Positions 1-7,457 are shown, counted from the first letter of the stretch. The stretch: DNA of 9,764 nucleotides from Saprospiraceae bacterium UBA7687 (GCA_002482845.1 DLGT01000012.1:2853-12616), one strand, 5' to 3'. Program-made: numbers and translations. The notes: a model not told the origin generated them from the sequence alone.

Positions 1-127
1 GATGTAGTTTTTCGATACGTTCTTTACCACCACCTAAATGGATTTTCTCCAGTTTATGGATGAAATTGGCGATGGTGAGTTGGTGGGTATCTTCGTTTTT
101 ATTAAATTCTAAATCTATTTTGCTCAT
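1..127 (-). CDS. Acyl-CoA carboxylase carboxyltransferase subunit, N-terminus (partial)
   Basis: Only the first 42 codons are present; the gene runs off the left edge. The ATG is at 127-125. The translation opens MSKIDLEFNKNED and later has HLGGGKERIEKLH. Both the LEFNKNED opening and the K-x-x-LGGGK-x-R-I-x-K-x-H pattern are characteristic of Bacteroidota propionyl-CoA/methylcrotonyl-CoA-type carboxyltransferase (beta) subunits, in which the sequence continues into a GKLTARERI-like segment. The family transfers carboxylate from carboxybiotin to an acyl-CoA in the cytoplasm, usually together with a biotin carboxylase/carrier subunit. The acyl-CoA substrate cannot be judged from this fragment. 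There is no clear Shine-Dalgarno sequence. A weak -7-like TATATTTA (minus strand, 157-150) would give a short leader but misses the consensus at one base. The family call rests on motif memory over a short stretch. Confidence 0.72.
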   Translation of the reverse strand, partial: MSKIDLEFNKNEDTHQLTIANFIHKLEKIHLGGGKERIEKLH

Positions 128-262
128 AACTGTGACTACTTCTGAAGGGTAAATATACAAATCTTTCTCTGGTAAGAGAAAGCCTATAAACAAAAACTAG
201 AATTTTGGTAAGATGTTTTGAAAATTATTAAGAATCAAGTCCATTTTACTAGCCACGAGACC

Positions 263-388
263 ACTCCGAAAAGTCCTTCGTATAAATAATTGAAAAATTG
301 TGTTTTCTATTGAATTGATAATCAAATGTTTCCCTTTAGGGTCAGGGTAAAAAACAGTTTATTATCAATCAATTTGTATTTTCGGAGT
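263..388. repeat. Nested inverted repeat, 126 bp
   Basis: The outer arms are exact 10-bp inverted copies: ACTCCGAAAA at 263-272 and TTTTCGGAGT at 379-388. Inside lies a second pair, ATTGATAAT at 314-322 and ATTATCAAT at 361-369, which extends outward to about 13 pairs if one bulged A is allowed. At the centre is CCC-TTTA-GGG (332-341), a small hairpin. The three symmetrical layers share an axis, but the spacing between outer and inner arms is unequal (41 against 9 bases). It could be a folded transcript region or a small degenerate mobile element. AGAC occurs just outside both ends (258-261 and 389-392), with one extra base on the left side. No function is assigned. Confidence 0.5.
331..351 (+). 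repeat. C/G-rich dispersed repeat, copy 1
   Basis: TCCCTTTAGGGTCAGGGTAAA here matches the sequence at 9675-9698, except that the second copy has one extra base in each of three C or G runs and one A-to-G change. Both copies are intergenic. The core CCC-TTTA-GGG can form a small hairpin. From memory, similar CCCCTTTAGGGG-type words are scattered between genes in many Bacteroidota genomes. Two copies in under 10 kb of otherwise AT-rich DNA fits that. Confidence 0.5.
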
Positions 389-443
389 AGACTCAGCCAT
401 TAAGTAGTTAAGAAGCGTTAAGATTTTGAATAAATAGTACAAA

Positions 444-1874
444 CTATGGCATTTCAAATTTATATGGATAAGAGCCAGGATATTTTTTATAAATCCCTTC
501 AAATAAAATCTCCTTATTGCTCTGTGATTCTAAATATTCAATCAATGAGGTCACAGATGTGACTTCCTGACCATTGACAGTAGTGATTATATAGCCGGGT
601 TCCATCATAGTACTACCGATCAAGCTGCCAACTTTCACAGAAACGACGACAACGCCATTAGGAGTGAAAACAGATTTTTCGTACCGATCCATTTCCCGTA
701 GTTCAAAACCCAATTCTTTCAAAATGCCATCTTCTCTGACCGCGACCAAGTCTGTGGAATTTATTTGATTTTTTAGTCTTGCCTTCGTTGTTTTTATTTC
801 TCCCGATCTAATATAAACAACATCTATGACATCTCCGGGTCTATAGATAGCCACTTGCTCCATAAATTCTGCAGTATTCTTTGTTTTTACGCCATTAATA
901 CCGATCACTACATCCTCACTTTGCAACTTTGCATCCGAAGCGCTGCCATCCTTAAAAACGGATGCTAAATAAACTCCTGAAACTTCAGGCAATGCAAGGC
1001 GTTTTGCCATTTCATTATCAACATTCTCTATCTCAATTCCTAAAAAACCACGTTGGACAACTCCAAATTCCTTGAGGTCAGCGATTACTTTTTTGGTAAG
1101 ATTGGCAGGAATGGCAAATGAAAACCCTTCGAATCGACCTGTATTACTAAGAATAGCAGAACAAATGCCTACCAAATCACCTCTTGTATTGATCAATGCA
1201 CCACCACTATTTCCAGGGTTGATAGCTGCATCAGTTTGAATGAATGATTCTATTCCTTGGTTTTCTAGCAAATTGATATTCCTAGCTTTAGCACTGACTA
1301 TACCTGCGGTTACGGTGGATTGTAGTCTAAATGGGTTACCAATAGCCATGACCCATTCCCCTACCTGAAGCGAATCTGAATTGCCAAAAACGAGATAGTC
1401 CATGTTTTGTACTTCCACCTTTAGCAGAGCCAAGTCTGTACTTGGGTCAGTACCAATGAGATTGGCCATAAAAACTCGATTATCACTAAACAAGACCTCT
1501 ATATTTTTTGCACCTGCTACTACATGATGATTAGTAACAATGTAACCATCATTACTGATAATGACGCCAGAACCGGAACTCATAGACGTATTACTTTCAT
1601 CCGTTTGTACGGCATCAGATTTTATAAACACAACTGCCTTACAACTTTCTCGAGCTGCTACCACAAAATCAGTAGGAGTGGCAGATCTATAAGCATTTTG
1701 GAAACGATCTGAAAACTGAATATCACTTTCTGCCACGCCGATAGCTCTATTGACTTGTTCATTGTACCAGTGATTGTATGGATTGATATAATAATGATAT
1801 ACGGTGATAAATCCAAAGGAAATCAACACCGAAAAACAACAGCCATAAAGAAAGTATTTCAGATTTTTATTCAC
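444..1874 (-). CDS. HtrA/DegP-family serine protease, membrane-anchored, two PDZ domains
   Basis: Envelope protease/chaperone of the trypsin-like HtrA family, which degrades or holds misfolded exported proteins in the periplasm. Numbering is from the preferred GTG at 1874-1872 (476 aa). Residues 7-30 form one signal-anchor helix after MNKNLK. The protease domain carries the triad H117 (YIVTNHHVV), D147 (STDLALL) and S223 (NPGNSGG). PDZ1 covers about 270-368, starting at RGFLGIEI, and a more divergent PDZ2 about 385-465. The frame stays open upstream to GTG 1949, with ATGs at 1937 and 1931. Those starts would add a second, too-short hydrophobic stretch, and an exact TAnnTTTG promoter element lies inside that extension, so the short form is preferred. 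The stop is TAG. The gene is divergent from dapF. The family call is secure; the start is not. Confidence 0.92.
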   Translation of the reverse strand: MNKNLKYFLYGCCFSVLISFGFITVYHYYINPYNHWYNEQVNRAIGVAESDIQFSDRFQNAYRSATPTDFVVAARESCKAVVFIKSDAVQTDESNTSMSSGSGVIISNDGYIVTNHHVVAGAKNIEVLFSDNRVFMANLIGTDPSTDLALLKVEVQNMDYLVFGNSDSLQVGEWVMAIGNPFRLQSTVTAGIVSAKARNINLLENQGIESFIQTDAAINPGNSGGALINTRGDLVGICSAILSNTGRFEGFSFAIPANLTKKVIADLKEFGVVQRGFLGIEIENVDNEMAKRLALPEVSGVYLASVFKDGSASDAKLQSEDVVIGINGVKTKNTAEFMEQVAIYRPGDVIDVVYIRSGEIKTTKARLKNQINSTDLVAVREDGILKELGFELREMDRYEKSVFTPNGVVVVSVKVGSLIGSTMMEPGYIITTVNGQEVTSVTSLIEYLESQSNKEILFEGIYKKYPGSYPYKFEMP

Positions 1875-1905
1875 TTTATATATTAAAGAATAATAAAATA
1901 TAATG

Positions 1906-1913
1906 CAAATATA
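1906..1913 (-). promoter_or_regulatory. Putative -7 element for the HtrA-like protease
   Basis: Read on the minus strand this is TATATTTG, an exact match to the Bacteroidota -7 consensus TAnnTTTG. Transcription would begin near 1899-1900, leaving a leader of about 25 nt before the GTG at 1874. No TTTG is seen at the usual -33 spacing. In AT-rich DNA such an 8-mer can arise by chance, so the position relative to the GTG is the main support. Confidence 0.45.
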
Positions 1914-1997
1914 TAGTATTTTTTGAGACATTTGCATATTAAGATTCACTTTTGCTTTTCTCTAACAATTTATTTTTGATGCCAGATATAAATAATA

Positions 1998-2028
1998 ATT
2001 GGTAAAAGGATGTCAAACTTTACCTTTG
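1998..2028 (+). promoter_or_regulatory. Putative dapF promoter (-33/-7)
   Basis: TACCTTTG at 2021-2028 is an exact TAnnTTTG -7 element. ATTG at 1998-2001 matches three of four bases of the TTTG -33 element with a 19-bp spacer, as known for Bacteroidota housekeeping promoters. Transcription would start around 2034, leaving a leader of roughly 28 nt before the ATG at 2062. It lies back to back with the minus-strand element at 1906-1913. Confidence 0.55.
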
Positions 2029-2061
2029 AGACTTTGTTGTATTCAGATCAAAAGATAATTA

Positions 2062-2844
2062 ATGTTGCTTACTTTCCAGAAATATCAAGGTACGGGAAAT
2101 GATTTTGTCATGATAGATCAACGTACACATAAGTATATTGACCATAATGACCAAAAACAAATAGCCTTTTTATGCGATAGGAGATTTGGCATCGGCGCAG
2201 ATGGACTCATACTGTTAGAACCGTCTGAAATTTATGATTTCAAAATGGTATATTTCAACGCAGATGGTCGCCAAAGTACCATGTGTGGAAATGGTGGAAG
2301 ATGTATTGTACATTTTGCGTGGTCACTAGGTGTTTGTGGTGAAGAAACGAGTTTCGAAGCCATTGATGGAATGCACAAAGGAAAAATATTAGGTAAAGAC
2401 TCAGTTAGTATTCAAATGTCTGATGTACAACACATTACTATTAAACCAGACCAAACTTATGTATTAAATACTGGATCACCACATTATGTAAAACTGCTTG
2501 ACCACCTTCCAGATAATATCAAAACATCAGGTGCAGAAATCAGATATAGTGAAGACTACAAACAAGAAGGCATCAATGTAAACTTTGTCAAAACAAACAA
2601 AAACAACATAGAAGTTGCTACTTATGAGCGTGGTGTGGAAGACGAAACGCTCTCTTGCGGCACAGGAGTCACTGCTGCTGCCATTGCCACATACTTAAAT
2701 AAACAAGACAACAATAACCTTGTAAATATTCAAACAAAAGGAGGACAACTATCCGTAAGTTTTGAGCAAGATGGAGATACTTTTAAAAATATCTGGTTAA
2801 CAGGACCTGCTACTAAAGTTTTTGATGGGGAAATAGATATTTAA
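2062..2844 (+). CDS. dapF: Diaminopimelate epimerase
   Basis: DapF converts LL-2,6-diaminopimelate to meso-diaminopimelate in the cytoplasm, the last step before lysine formation and the source of the peptidoglycan cross-linking residue. At 260 aa it is close to the usual family length. All hallmark motifs are present: GTGNDF (10-15) near the N-terminus, FGIGADGL (42-49), the first catalytic cysteine in MCGNGGR (C75), a T-G-S-P-H substrate-binding segment (137-141), ERGVEDET (189-196), and the second catalytic cysteine in SCGTG (C199). Both cysteines of the two-base mechanism are therefore intact. The ATG follows a Bacteroidota-type promoter; no Shine-Dalgarno sequence is evident. The gene stands alone on the plus strand, divergent from the protease gene and convergent with the AAA-ATPase gene, so lysine-pathway partners are not adjacent on this side. 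Confidence 0.97.
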   Translation: MLLTFQKYQGTGNDFVMIDQRTHKYIDHNDQKQIAFLCDRRFGIGADGLILLEPSEIYDFKMVYFNADGRQSTMCGNGGRCIVHFAWSLGVCGEETSFEAIDGMHKGKILGKDSVSIQMSDVQHITIKPDQTYVLNTGSPHYVKLLDHLPDNIKTSGAEIRYSEDYKQEGINVNFVKTNKNNIEVATYERGVEDETLSCGTGVTAAAIATYLNKQDNNNLVNIQTKGGQLSVSFEQDGDTFKNIWLTGPATKVFDGEIDI

Positions 2845-2860
2845 TGTAGAAGGAAGTTTA

Positions 2861-2958
2861 AAGTTGATTGTTTAAGGTCGAATGCTCTAGGTTGAATGCT
2901 CTAGGTTGATTGTTTAAGGTCGAATGCTCTAGGTTGAATGTTTAAGGTTGAATGTTTA
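2861..2958. repeat. 14-bp tandem repeat, seven copies
   Basis: Seven head-to-tail 14-bp units fill the space between the convergent dapF and AAA-ATPase genes: AAGTTGATTGTTTA (2861), AGGTCGAATGCTCT (2875), AGGTTGAATGCTCT (2889), AGGTTGATTGTTTA (2903), AGGTCGAATGCTCT (2917), and AGGTTGAATGTTTA twice (2931 and 2945). Units 1-3 and 4-6 line up as a 42-bp higher-order duplication with 38 of 42 bases identical, so the array grew in at least two steps. The last unit contributes the TAA stop (2958-2956, minus strand) of the ATPase gene. A 14-bp period is not a multiple of three, so the array is not coding. Copy number is likely to vary between strains. Confidence 0.9.
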
Positions 2959-4473
2959 AGATTCAAGGTTCTCCCATAAGATTTCTTCCACTGACTTCTT
3001 CTCTTTGGAGAAATTGATGCCGATGGCAATAAGCATTTTCCCTTCATGTATATAAGGTGTTAGGTACGCTTTTTCTTTTATTTGGTTAATGGCATCAGCA
3101 GCTGATTTATCGAGTTTGATCTCTATTAAATATATCTTATCAACAAAATGAATGATACAATCGATACGACCATCAGATGTCAATACTTCACTTTGTACAT
3201 AAACACCCAATAGTTTGAAGGTAAGATGAAGAATTGCATGAAAAAAGGCTTCGTTTTCATTTTGCCAGATGGTATAAGGTAGTGATTTAAATAGCGTATT
3301 AATGATTGATTTTACTTCTTCAAAATTCTCGTTATGCAATGCTCTCTCCATTTTTGTTGCTAAAACTACGCCAGTGGTGCTTTCATTATTTATATATGCA
3401 TTAGCTAGCAACTCTAAATAAGACTTTCTTACCTCATGATTTGGGTAATCGAGCACACAGTAATCTCTATCTTCATCATAAGATTTGAGCGTAAGGTAAC
3501 CTGTTTGGAACATTAATGGCAAAAGCTGCAGATGCTCTAGATCATAGCTCGATAAAAAATTCATGGAAGATTCTGATTCTTCAAAATTATATAATCTTTT
3601 GTCCCTAGTAAGATTTATTAAAAATGTCGGCGTACCACTTTCAAACCAATAATTTCTATATTGATCCGATGAGAAAAAATTGATCAACGAAAATGGATTA
3701 TAGATCCACGTTTTCATGTCCCAAGTGTAGCCATTATACCACTCTTTGATCTTGACTTTGTCTTGTATCTTTAGCTCTTCTACAAAATTGGATTCTAGTT
3801 CGGTTTGTGTGATGCCACATATGCCTGCATATCGATGATCTACGGTGAGATCTGCAAGATTATTGAGGTCAGAAAAAATACTTACTTTGGTAAACTTAGA
3901 GATGCCTGTGATAAATAACATTTTGAGATGAGGATCAGCTTCTTTGAGAATAGAATAAAAGTTTTTCATAATATTTCTATGCTCTAATGCTTGTGCCGTA
4001 TCGACTCCTAGATAATGGATGATAGGTTTGTCATATTCATCAATAAGAACGACAACTTTACCATGTGATGCTGATACTTTTTGAATCAACACTCTGAACA
4101 TTTGATCGATATAACTTGTCTCAAATGTGACGCCAAAGTCATTTCCGTATTTTATCAATTCTTGTCTTATGGATTCATCTAATCCCATGGATTGGAAACC
4201 AATTTCTGCAAATGAGATCCTAATCACAGGGTATTTTACTTCCCAATCCCACTTATCCTCTACATATAGGCCTTTGAATAAATGTTTTTTACCTTCAAAT
4301 AATGCTTGCATCGTAGTAGTAAGCATAGACTTTCCGAATCTCCGTGGACGTGACAGGAAGTAATAGCCACCACCTTGTATTAGTTCAAAGATGTATTTAG
4401 TTTTATCTACGTAGACAAAATTTCCTGTTATGATTTTTTCAAAATCTTGCAAGCCTACTGGGTATTTACGCAT
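2956..4473 (-). CDS. AAA-ATPase-like protein with C-terminal PD-(D/E)XK nuclease domain
   Basis: Two-domain protein of the AAA-ATPase_like plus PD-(D/E)XK nuclease (PDDEXK_9) type, abundant and often multi-copy in Bacteroidota. Its biological role is not established; defence or mobile-element links have been suspected. Numbering is from the ATG at 4473-4471 (505 aa), where MRKYPVGLQDFEKI matches the family's usual opening. The P-loop region is the family's atypical RPRRFGKSML (42-51, K48). Walker B is VVVLIDEYDKP (140-150, D145 and E146), and a sensor-like FITGISKF follows at 187-194. The nuclease core appears intact: E408 in NENEAFF, D438 in DGRIDC, and E451-x-K453 in YLIEIKL, followed by the conserved QIKEKAY. 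A TTG at 4497 is in frame but overlaps a promoter-like element, so it was not used. The stop codon lies in the 14-bp repeat array. Confidence 0.9.
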   Translation of the reverse strand: MRKYPVGLQDFEKIITGNFVYVDKTKYIFELIQGGGYYFLSRPRRFGKSMLTTTMQALFEGKKHLFKGLYVEDKWDWEVKYPVIRISFAEIGFQSMGLDESIRQELIKYGNDFGVTFETSYIDQMFRVLIQKVSASHGKVVVLIDEYDKPIIHYLGVDTAQALEHRNIMKNFYSILKEADPHLKMLFITGISKFTKVSIFSDLNNLADLTVDHRYAGICGITQTELESNFVEELKIQDKVKIKEWYNGYTWDMKTWIYNPFSLINFFSSDQYRNYWFESGTPTFLINLTRDKRLYNFEESESSMNFLSSYDLEHLQLLPLMFQTGYLTLKSYDEDRDYCVLDYPNHEVRKSYLELLANAYINNESTTGVVLATKMERALHNENFEEVKSIINTLFKSLPYTIWQNENEAFFHAILHLTFKLLGVYVQSEVLTSDGRIDCIIHFVDKIYLIEIKLDKSAADAINQIKEKAYLTPYIHEGKMLIAIGINFSKEKKSVEEILWENLES

Positions 4474-4494
4474 CAAAAACTTATTTTGGTAGGA

Positions 4495-4502
4495 CAAAGA
4501 TA
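4495..4502 (-). promoter_or_regulatory. Putative -7 element for the AAA-ATPase gene
   Basis: Minus-strand TATCTTTG matches TAnnTTTG exactly. Transcription would start near 4489, giving a leader of about 16 nt before the ATG at 4473. The nearest upstream TTTG words are 8 and 30 bp away rather than about 19, so the -33 half is not satisfied. Confidence 0.4.
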
Positions 4503-4745
4503 TAGTATTTCAAACATTTCATGTCAGATTGCCAAATATTAAATATTATGAAAACCCTAATTACTGACTATCATGAAGACGCTAAAAAACAAATTCAATG
4601 ATCGAAAAAGTCTCACAGTGTAAATTCTTTTTTAATAAATTACAATCAATATGTAGTTTAAAATAAATCCTTCGTTTTCAATAATATATATTAATTATGA
4701 AGTAATCTATAACGTGACATCCCAAGCATTACAATGATCGTCACA
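4503..4745. other. Gene-free intergenic stretch between receptor and AAA-ATPase genes
   Basis: This is very AT-rich and has no convincing gene. Two tiny plus-strand frames (4548-4601 and 4598-4666, overlapping at ATGA) have no support beyond their start and stop codons. Apart from the promoter-like element at its left edge and a weak hairpin next to the receptor stop codon, I see nothing in it. Confidence 0.5.
4714..4744 (-). terminator. Weak hairpin just after the receptor stop codon
   Basis: On the minus strand, GTGACGATC (4744-4736) can pair with GATGTCAC (4721-4714) with one bulged base around a 14-nt loop. It begins one base after the TAG stop codon of the receptor gene. There is no T-run behind it, so intrinsic termination is doubtful; it might instead protect the 3' end of the transcript. 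Confidence 0.25.
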
Positions 4746-7379
4746 CTACTTCTTACCAAAATTGATTTGTAGGCTGATATTATATGTCCTATCTAATTGA
4801 GACACATCAGAACCCAAAATAGTGTTGACTGGATTTGCATTTGAACCTTGAGTAGGTGGCAACTGGAACACAAATTGTTTGTATTTGACATTGGTTCTAT
4901 TCATGACATTAAATACTGTAAAACCAATTTTAGCTACATTTGAGAAGAGTTTAAACTGATAATTCAATCCGATATCAACACGATGATATGCGGGTAAATT
5001 ACGTATACTTTTACTAATATCTAAGTTATTTCTATCCATATTATTACCTAAAACTGATAGATCTAAATATGGTCTACCCGAAGCTGTAATGTAATGCAGC
5101 GAAAGACTAAAATCCTTATAGCTGTAGCTGTTCAACCATTTCAACTGATGTCGACTGTCTTCTGATGATGGGAAAAACTGATTTTTAAAGATCTCTTTAA
5201 ATCTATTTTCTGATTTGCTAAGTGTGTAATTTAACATGCTAAACCAAGCTTTTCTCTCATAAGAAAATGATAGATCCATACCATAAACTCTACCATCCCC
5301 TTGAAACAATTTAAAGCTTTGTGGTGGCGCTTGCATATTAAACTGTCGCAATCCTGGTCTTTGGCTAGCATGGATGATTGCCCCATCCAAAGTACGATAA
5401 TAGCTCTCAAAATCTAATGAAAATCGATCCCAAAACTTAGATAAACCCAACATAAAATTAGTCCCAATTCCAACGGGTACATTCTTTCCATTACTTAGGG
5501 CAAAAAATGATTGTTTCTGGCCCAAGATACTTTCGTGTTCGAATTGCCTTACATACTGTGCATGTTTACCTGCAGATGATTTTAGCATCCACTGATTTCC
5601 TATTTGATAACTCATAAAAATCTGTGGTAAAAAATAAGCTTTATCTAATGCATGCAAATATGTCACCCTGAATGATGGCTTTACATAAAATTTATCTTTA
5701 GCACCCAAGTCCACAGAAGAGAAAATACCCGATTCTATTCCGATTTGATTTATTTCAAAAGTAGCATTTCTATTATTTTCTATGTACAATACATTGTCAT
5801 GATTTATATACTCTAATCCCACCATCCAATTTACAACCTTTTTGCTTTGTAATGTAAATTTCAATCCTTTATCTGTGATATTGTTCGAGTTCTGAATGGA
5901 TACGGTATCTCTCTCGATTCCTGCCATGGTGCGCTGAAAAAGCCTACTGACTATATCATAACTACTTGAAAAACCAGTCTTGTAGACATGTGTTGTCAGT
6001 AGTAAATCGTTATTCTCATATTTATAATTCAGTCCAAATGTCTTATTATCCCAAAAATTCTCTTGACTGAAAGATTCTTCGTTAATGGTAAGATTTTTGA
6101 TTTTAAAAGTCGATTCATATTTATCAGAAAAATGATCAGAACTTCTGAAAAAATTCACATCCAAATGATGATTTTTGTGCTTAAAATATAGTTTGCCATT
6201 CATATCATAAAAGTCAAATGATGGACGCGAGACAACACTATTATTGGTATTCCGTGGTTCATCGGATTCTAGATTATTCCGCATAGACAAGTCATAAAAT
6301 TTTGACTCAATAAGATTTGTATATGTCTTCCTTGCTGCAAATTTAAAACCCATACCTTTGGCAATAGGAGCATTTATAGCAATGCCAGAGTTCAATAAAT
6401 TTAAGTCTAGACAAGCATTAAACTGTTCCACAGAATCTTTACTTTTAAGTTGTAACATACCTGATGTCCTACCGCCAAAAGTCACAGGAATATTATTTTT
6501 ATACAGTGCTATATCTTGTATATATTTGGAATTAAATGCTCCAAAAAGACCATAAAAGTGATCCGCTTTATATATGGGCATTTCATCCAAAACAAGTAAT
6601 GTAGCTTCTTCTTGTGATCCACGAATACGAAGTGAAGCTTTGGAGTCATCATGGGCAGCGACTCCTGAAATCAATTGAATACTGCGACTTGCGTCGTTCA
6701 AGAAGATACTAGAATTTGACAATTGATCTAAAAATCTTTGACTCAATGCTACAGATTGGTCATTATTGAATTTCACATTTTTATGCAAAGTCTGTACAGT
6801 CACAGCAGAGATGGATACAGGCGCAACTTGGAGTTGGATTTCAACAAAATTTTTATCTGGATTTATGACAAAGTGATGGTCTTTGTGTGCTAAAGAGTGA
6901 ATGGTCAGTTTTTTGCCAGCTAATGATTTTGGCAACTTCAAAATACAATCCCCAAACTCATCCGTAAAAGCAAAGTAACGGAAAGTTTCATCATAAACAG
7001 ACACATATGGCAATCTTTCGCCATTAGATTCATCACGAATTTTTAAGTGCAAATTAAAATCTTTTGCATTAAAAACATCATTTGCTTCTGACCTTACTAA
7101 AAATGAAGTTTGTCCTTGTTTGACAAAATCGAGATTGAAAGTCGCACATACTTTCTCCATAACGATCTGACTGTCTGATCCTTCGATGATTTTATTTTCC
7201 TTTGCAGTTAATTGTGCCAATGTCCCACTATATGCAATCAGTAGTTCATGCCTTGATTTAAGCATTTCCAAGGCTTGAACACAAGTCATTCCTTTTTCGA
7301 TAGCAATCGTGGTTTTTTCTTTCTTTTGGGCTATGGACATAGTACAGTTGGCCCATATAAAAATAGGTATTAATATCAA
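4746..7379 (-). CDS. TonB-dependent outer-membrane receptor with STN signalling domain (FecA-like)
   Basis: Outer-membrane ligand-gated transporter that also signals. Numbering is from the TTG at 7379-7377 (877 aa). Order: hydrophobic signal segment ending at SIA|QKK (about residue 17); STN domain (about 22-97), the periplasmic part that contacts an anti-sigma factor; CarboxypepD_reg-like beta-sandwich (about 108-185); possible TonB-box region ISAVTV (190-195); plug domain (about 205-315) with DASRSIQLISGV, LRIRG, LVLDEMPIY and a GGRTSGMLQLKS end; then a 22-strand-type barrel to the C-terminus, closing with YNISLQINFGKK. The substrate is unknown: the gene is next to no SusD, siderophore or metal gene. 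It is third after sigma and fecR on the same strand, so it is probably co-transcribed and the sensor of that system. The start is doubtful: the TTG form has no positive n-region, and the frame is open further upstream to 7430 without ATG, GTG or TTG. Confidence 0.9.
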   Translation of the reverse strand: MILIPIFIWANCTMSIAQKKEKTTIAIEKGMTCVQALEMLKSRHELLIAYSGTLAQLTAKENKIIEGSDSQIVMEKVCATFNLDFVKQGQTSFLVRSEANDVFNAKDFNLHLKIRDESNGERLPYVSVYDETFRYFAFTDEFGDCILKLPKSLAGKKLTIHSLAHKDHHFVINPDKNFVEIQLQVAPVSISAVTVQTLHKNVKFNNDQSVALSQRFLDQLSNSSIFLNDASRSIQLISGVAAHDDSKASLRIRGSQEEATLLVLDEMPIYKADHFYGLFGAFNSKYIQDIALYKNNIPVTFGGRTSGMLQLKSKDSVEQFNACLDLNLLNSGIAINAPIAKGMGFKFAARKTYTNLIESKFYDLSMRNNLESDEPRNTNNSVVSRPSFDFYDMNGKLYFKHKNHHLDVNFFRSSDHFSDKYESTFKIKNLTINEESFSQENFWDNKTFGLNYKYENNDLLLTTHVYKTGFSSSYDIVSRLFQRTMAGIERDTVSIQNSNNITDKGLKFTLQSKKVVNWMVGLEYINHDNVLYIENNRNATFEINQIGIESGIFSSVDLGAKDKFYVKPSFRVTYLHALDKAYFLPQIFMSYQIGNQWMLKSSAGKHAQYVRQFEHESILGQKQSFFALSNGKNVPVGIGTNFMLGLSKFWDRFSLDFESYYRTLDGAIIHASQRPGLRQFNMQAPPQSFKLFQGDGRVYGMDLSFSYERKAWFSMLNYTLSKSENRFKEIFKNQFFPSSEDSRHQLKWLNSYSYKDFSLSLHYITASGRPYLDLSVLGNNMDRNNLDISKSIRNLPAYHRVDIGLNYQFKLFSNVAKIGFTVFNVMNRTNVKYKQFVFQLPPTQGSNANPVNTILGSDVSQLDRTYNISLQINFGKK

Positions 7380-7457
7380 TTTGAAGAAAGCTAAAGAGAA
7401 GCTATTTACTCTAATAATATTAAGTTTGTTTTATTTGAAATTAATATTTAAATCAGA

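Larger units (their letters stand above)
128..443. other. Gene-free intergenic stretch, 316 bp
   Basis: No open frame with credible coding character is visible on either strand between the partial carboxylase gene and the stop codon of the HtrA-like protease (both minus strand). It contains a nested inverted repeat (263-388) with a short C/G-rich repeat at its centre (331-351), described separately, and three loosely spaced TTAAG words (400-422) just past the protease stop codon. It should hold the carboxylase promoter and the protease terminator, but I see no exact TAnnTTTG element for the former and no stem followed by a T-run for the latter. Confidence 0.6.

Noticed and set aside
400..422. 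Three TTAAG words after the protease stop codon as a further hexamer array
   Set aside because: Spacing is irregular (8 and 10 bp) and the intervening bases differ, so it does not qualify as a tandem repeat.
2861..2958. Tandem array considered as a CRISPR
   Set aside because: Units are 14 bp and directly abutting, with no unique spacers and no cas genes nearby.
4548..4666. Two small plus-strand frames (17 and 22 codons) overlapping at ATGA between the receptor and AAA-ATPase genes
   Set aside because: They have no promoter element, no ribosome-binding signal and no recognisable protein; the second is mostly AT-rich filler. Chance frames in AT-rich DNA are more likely.
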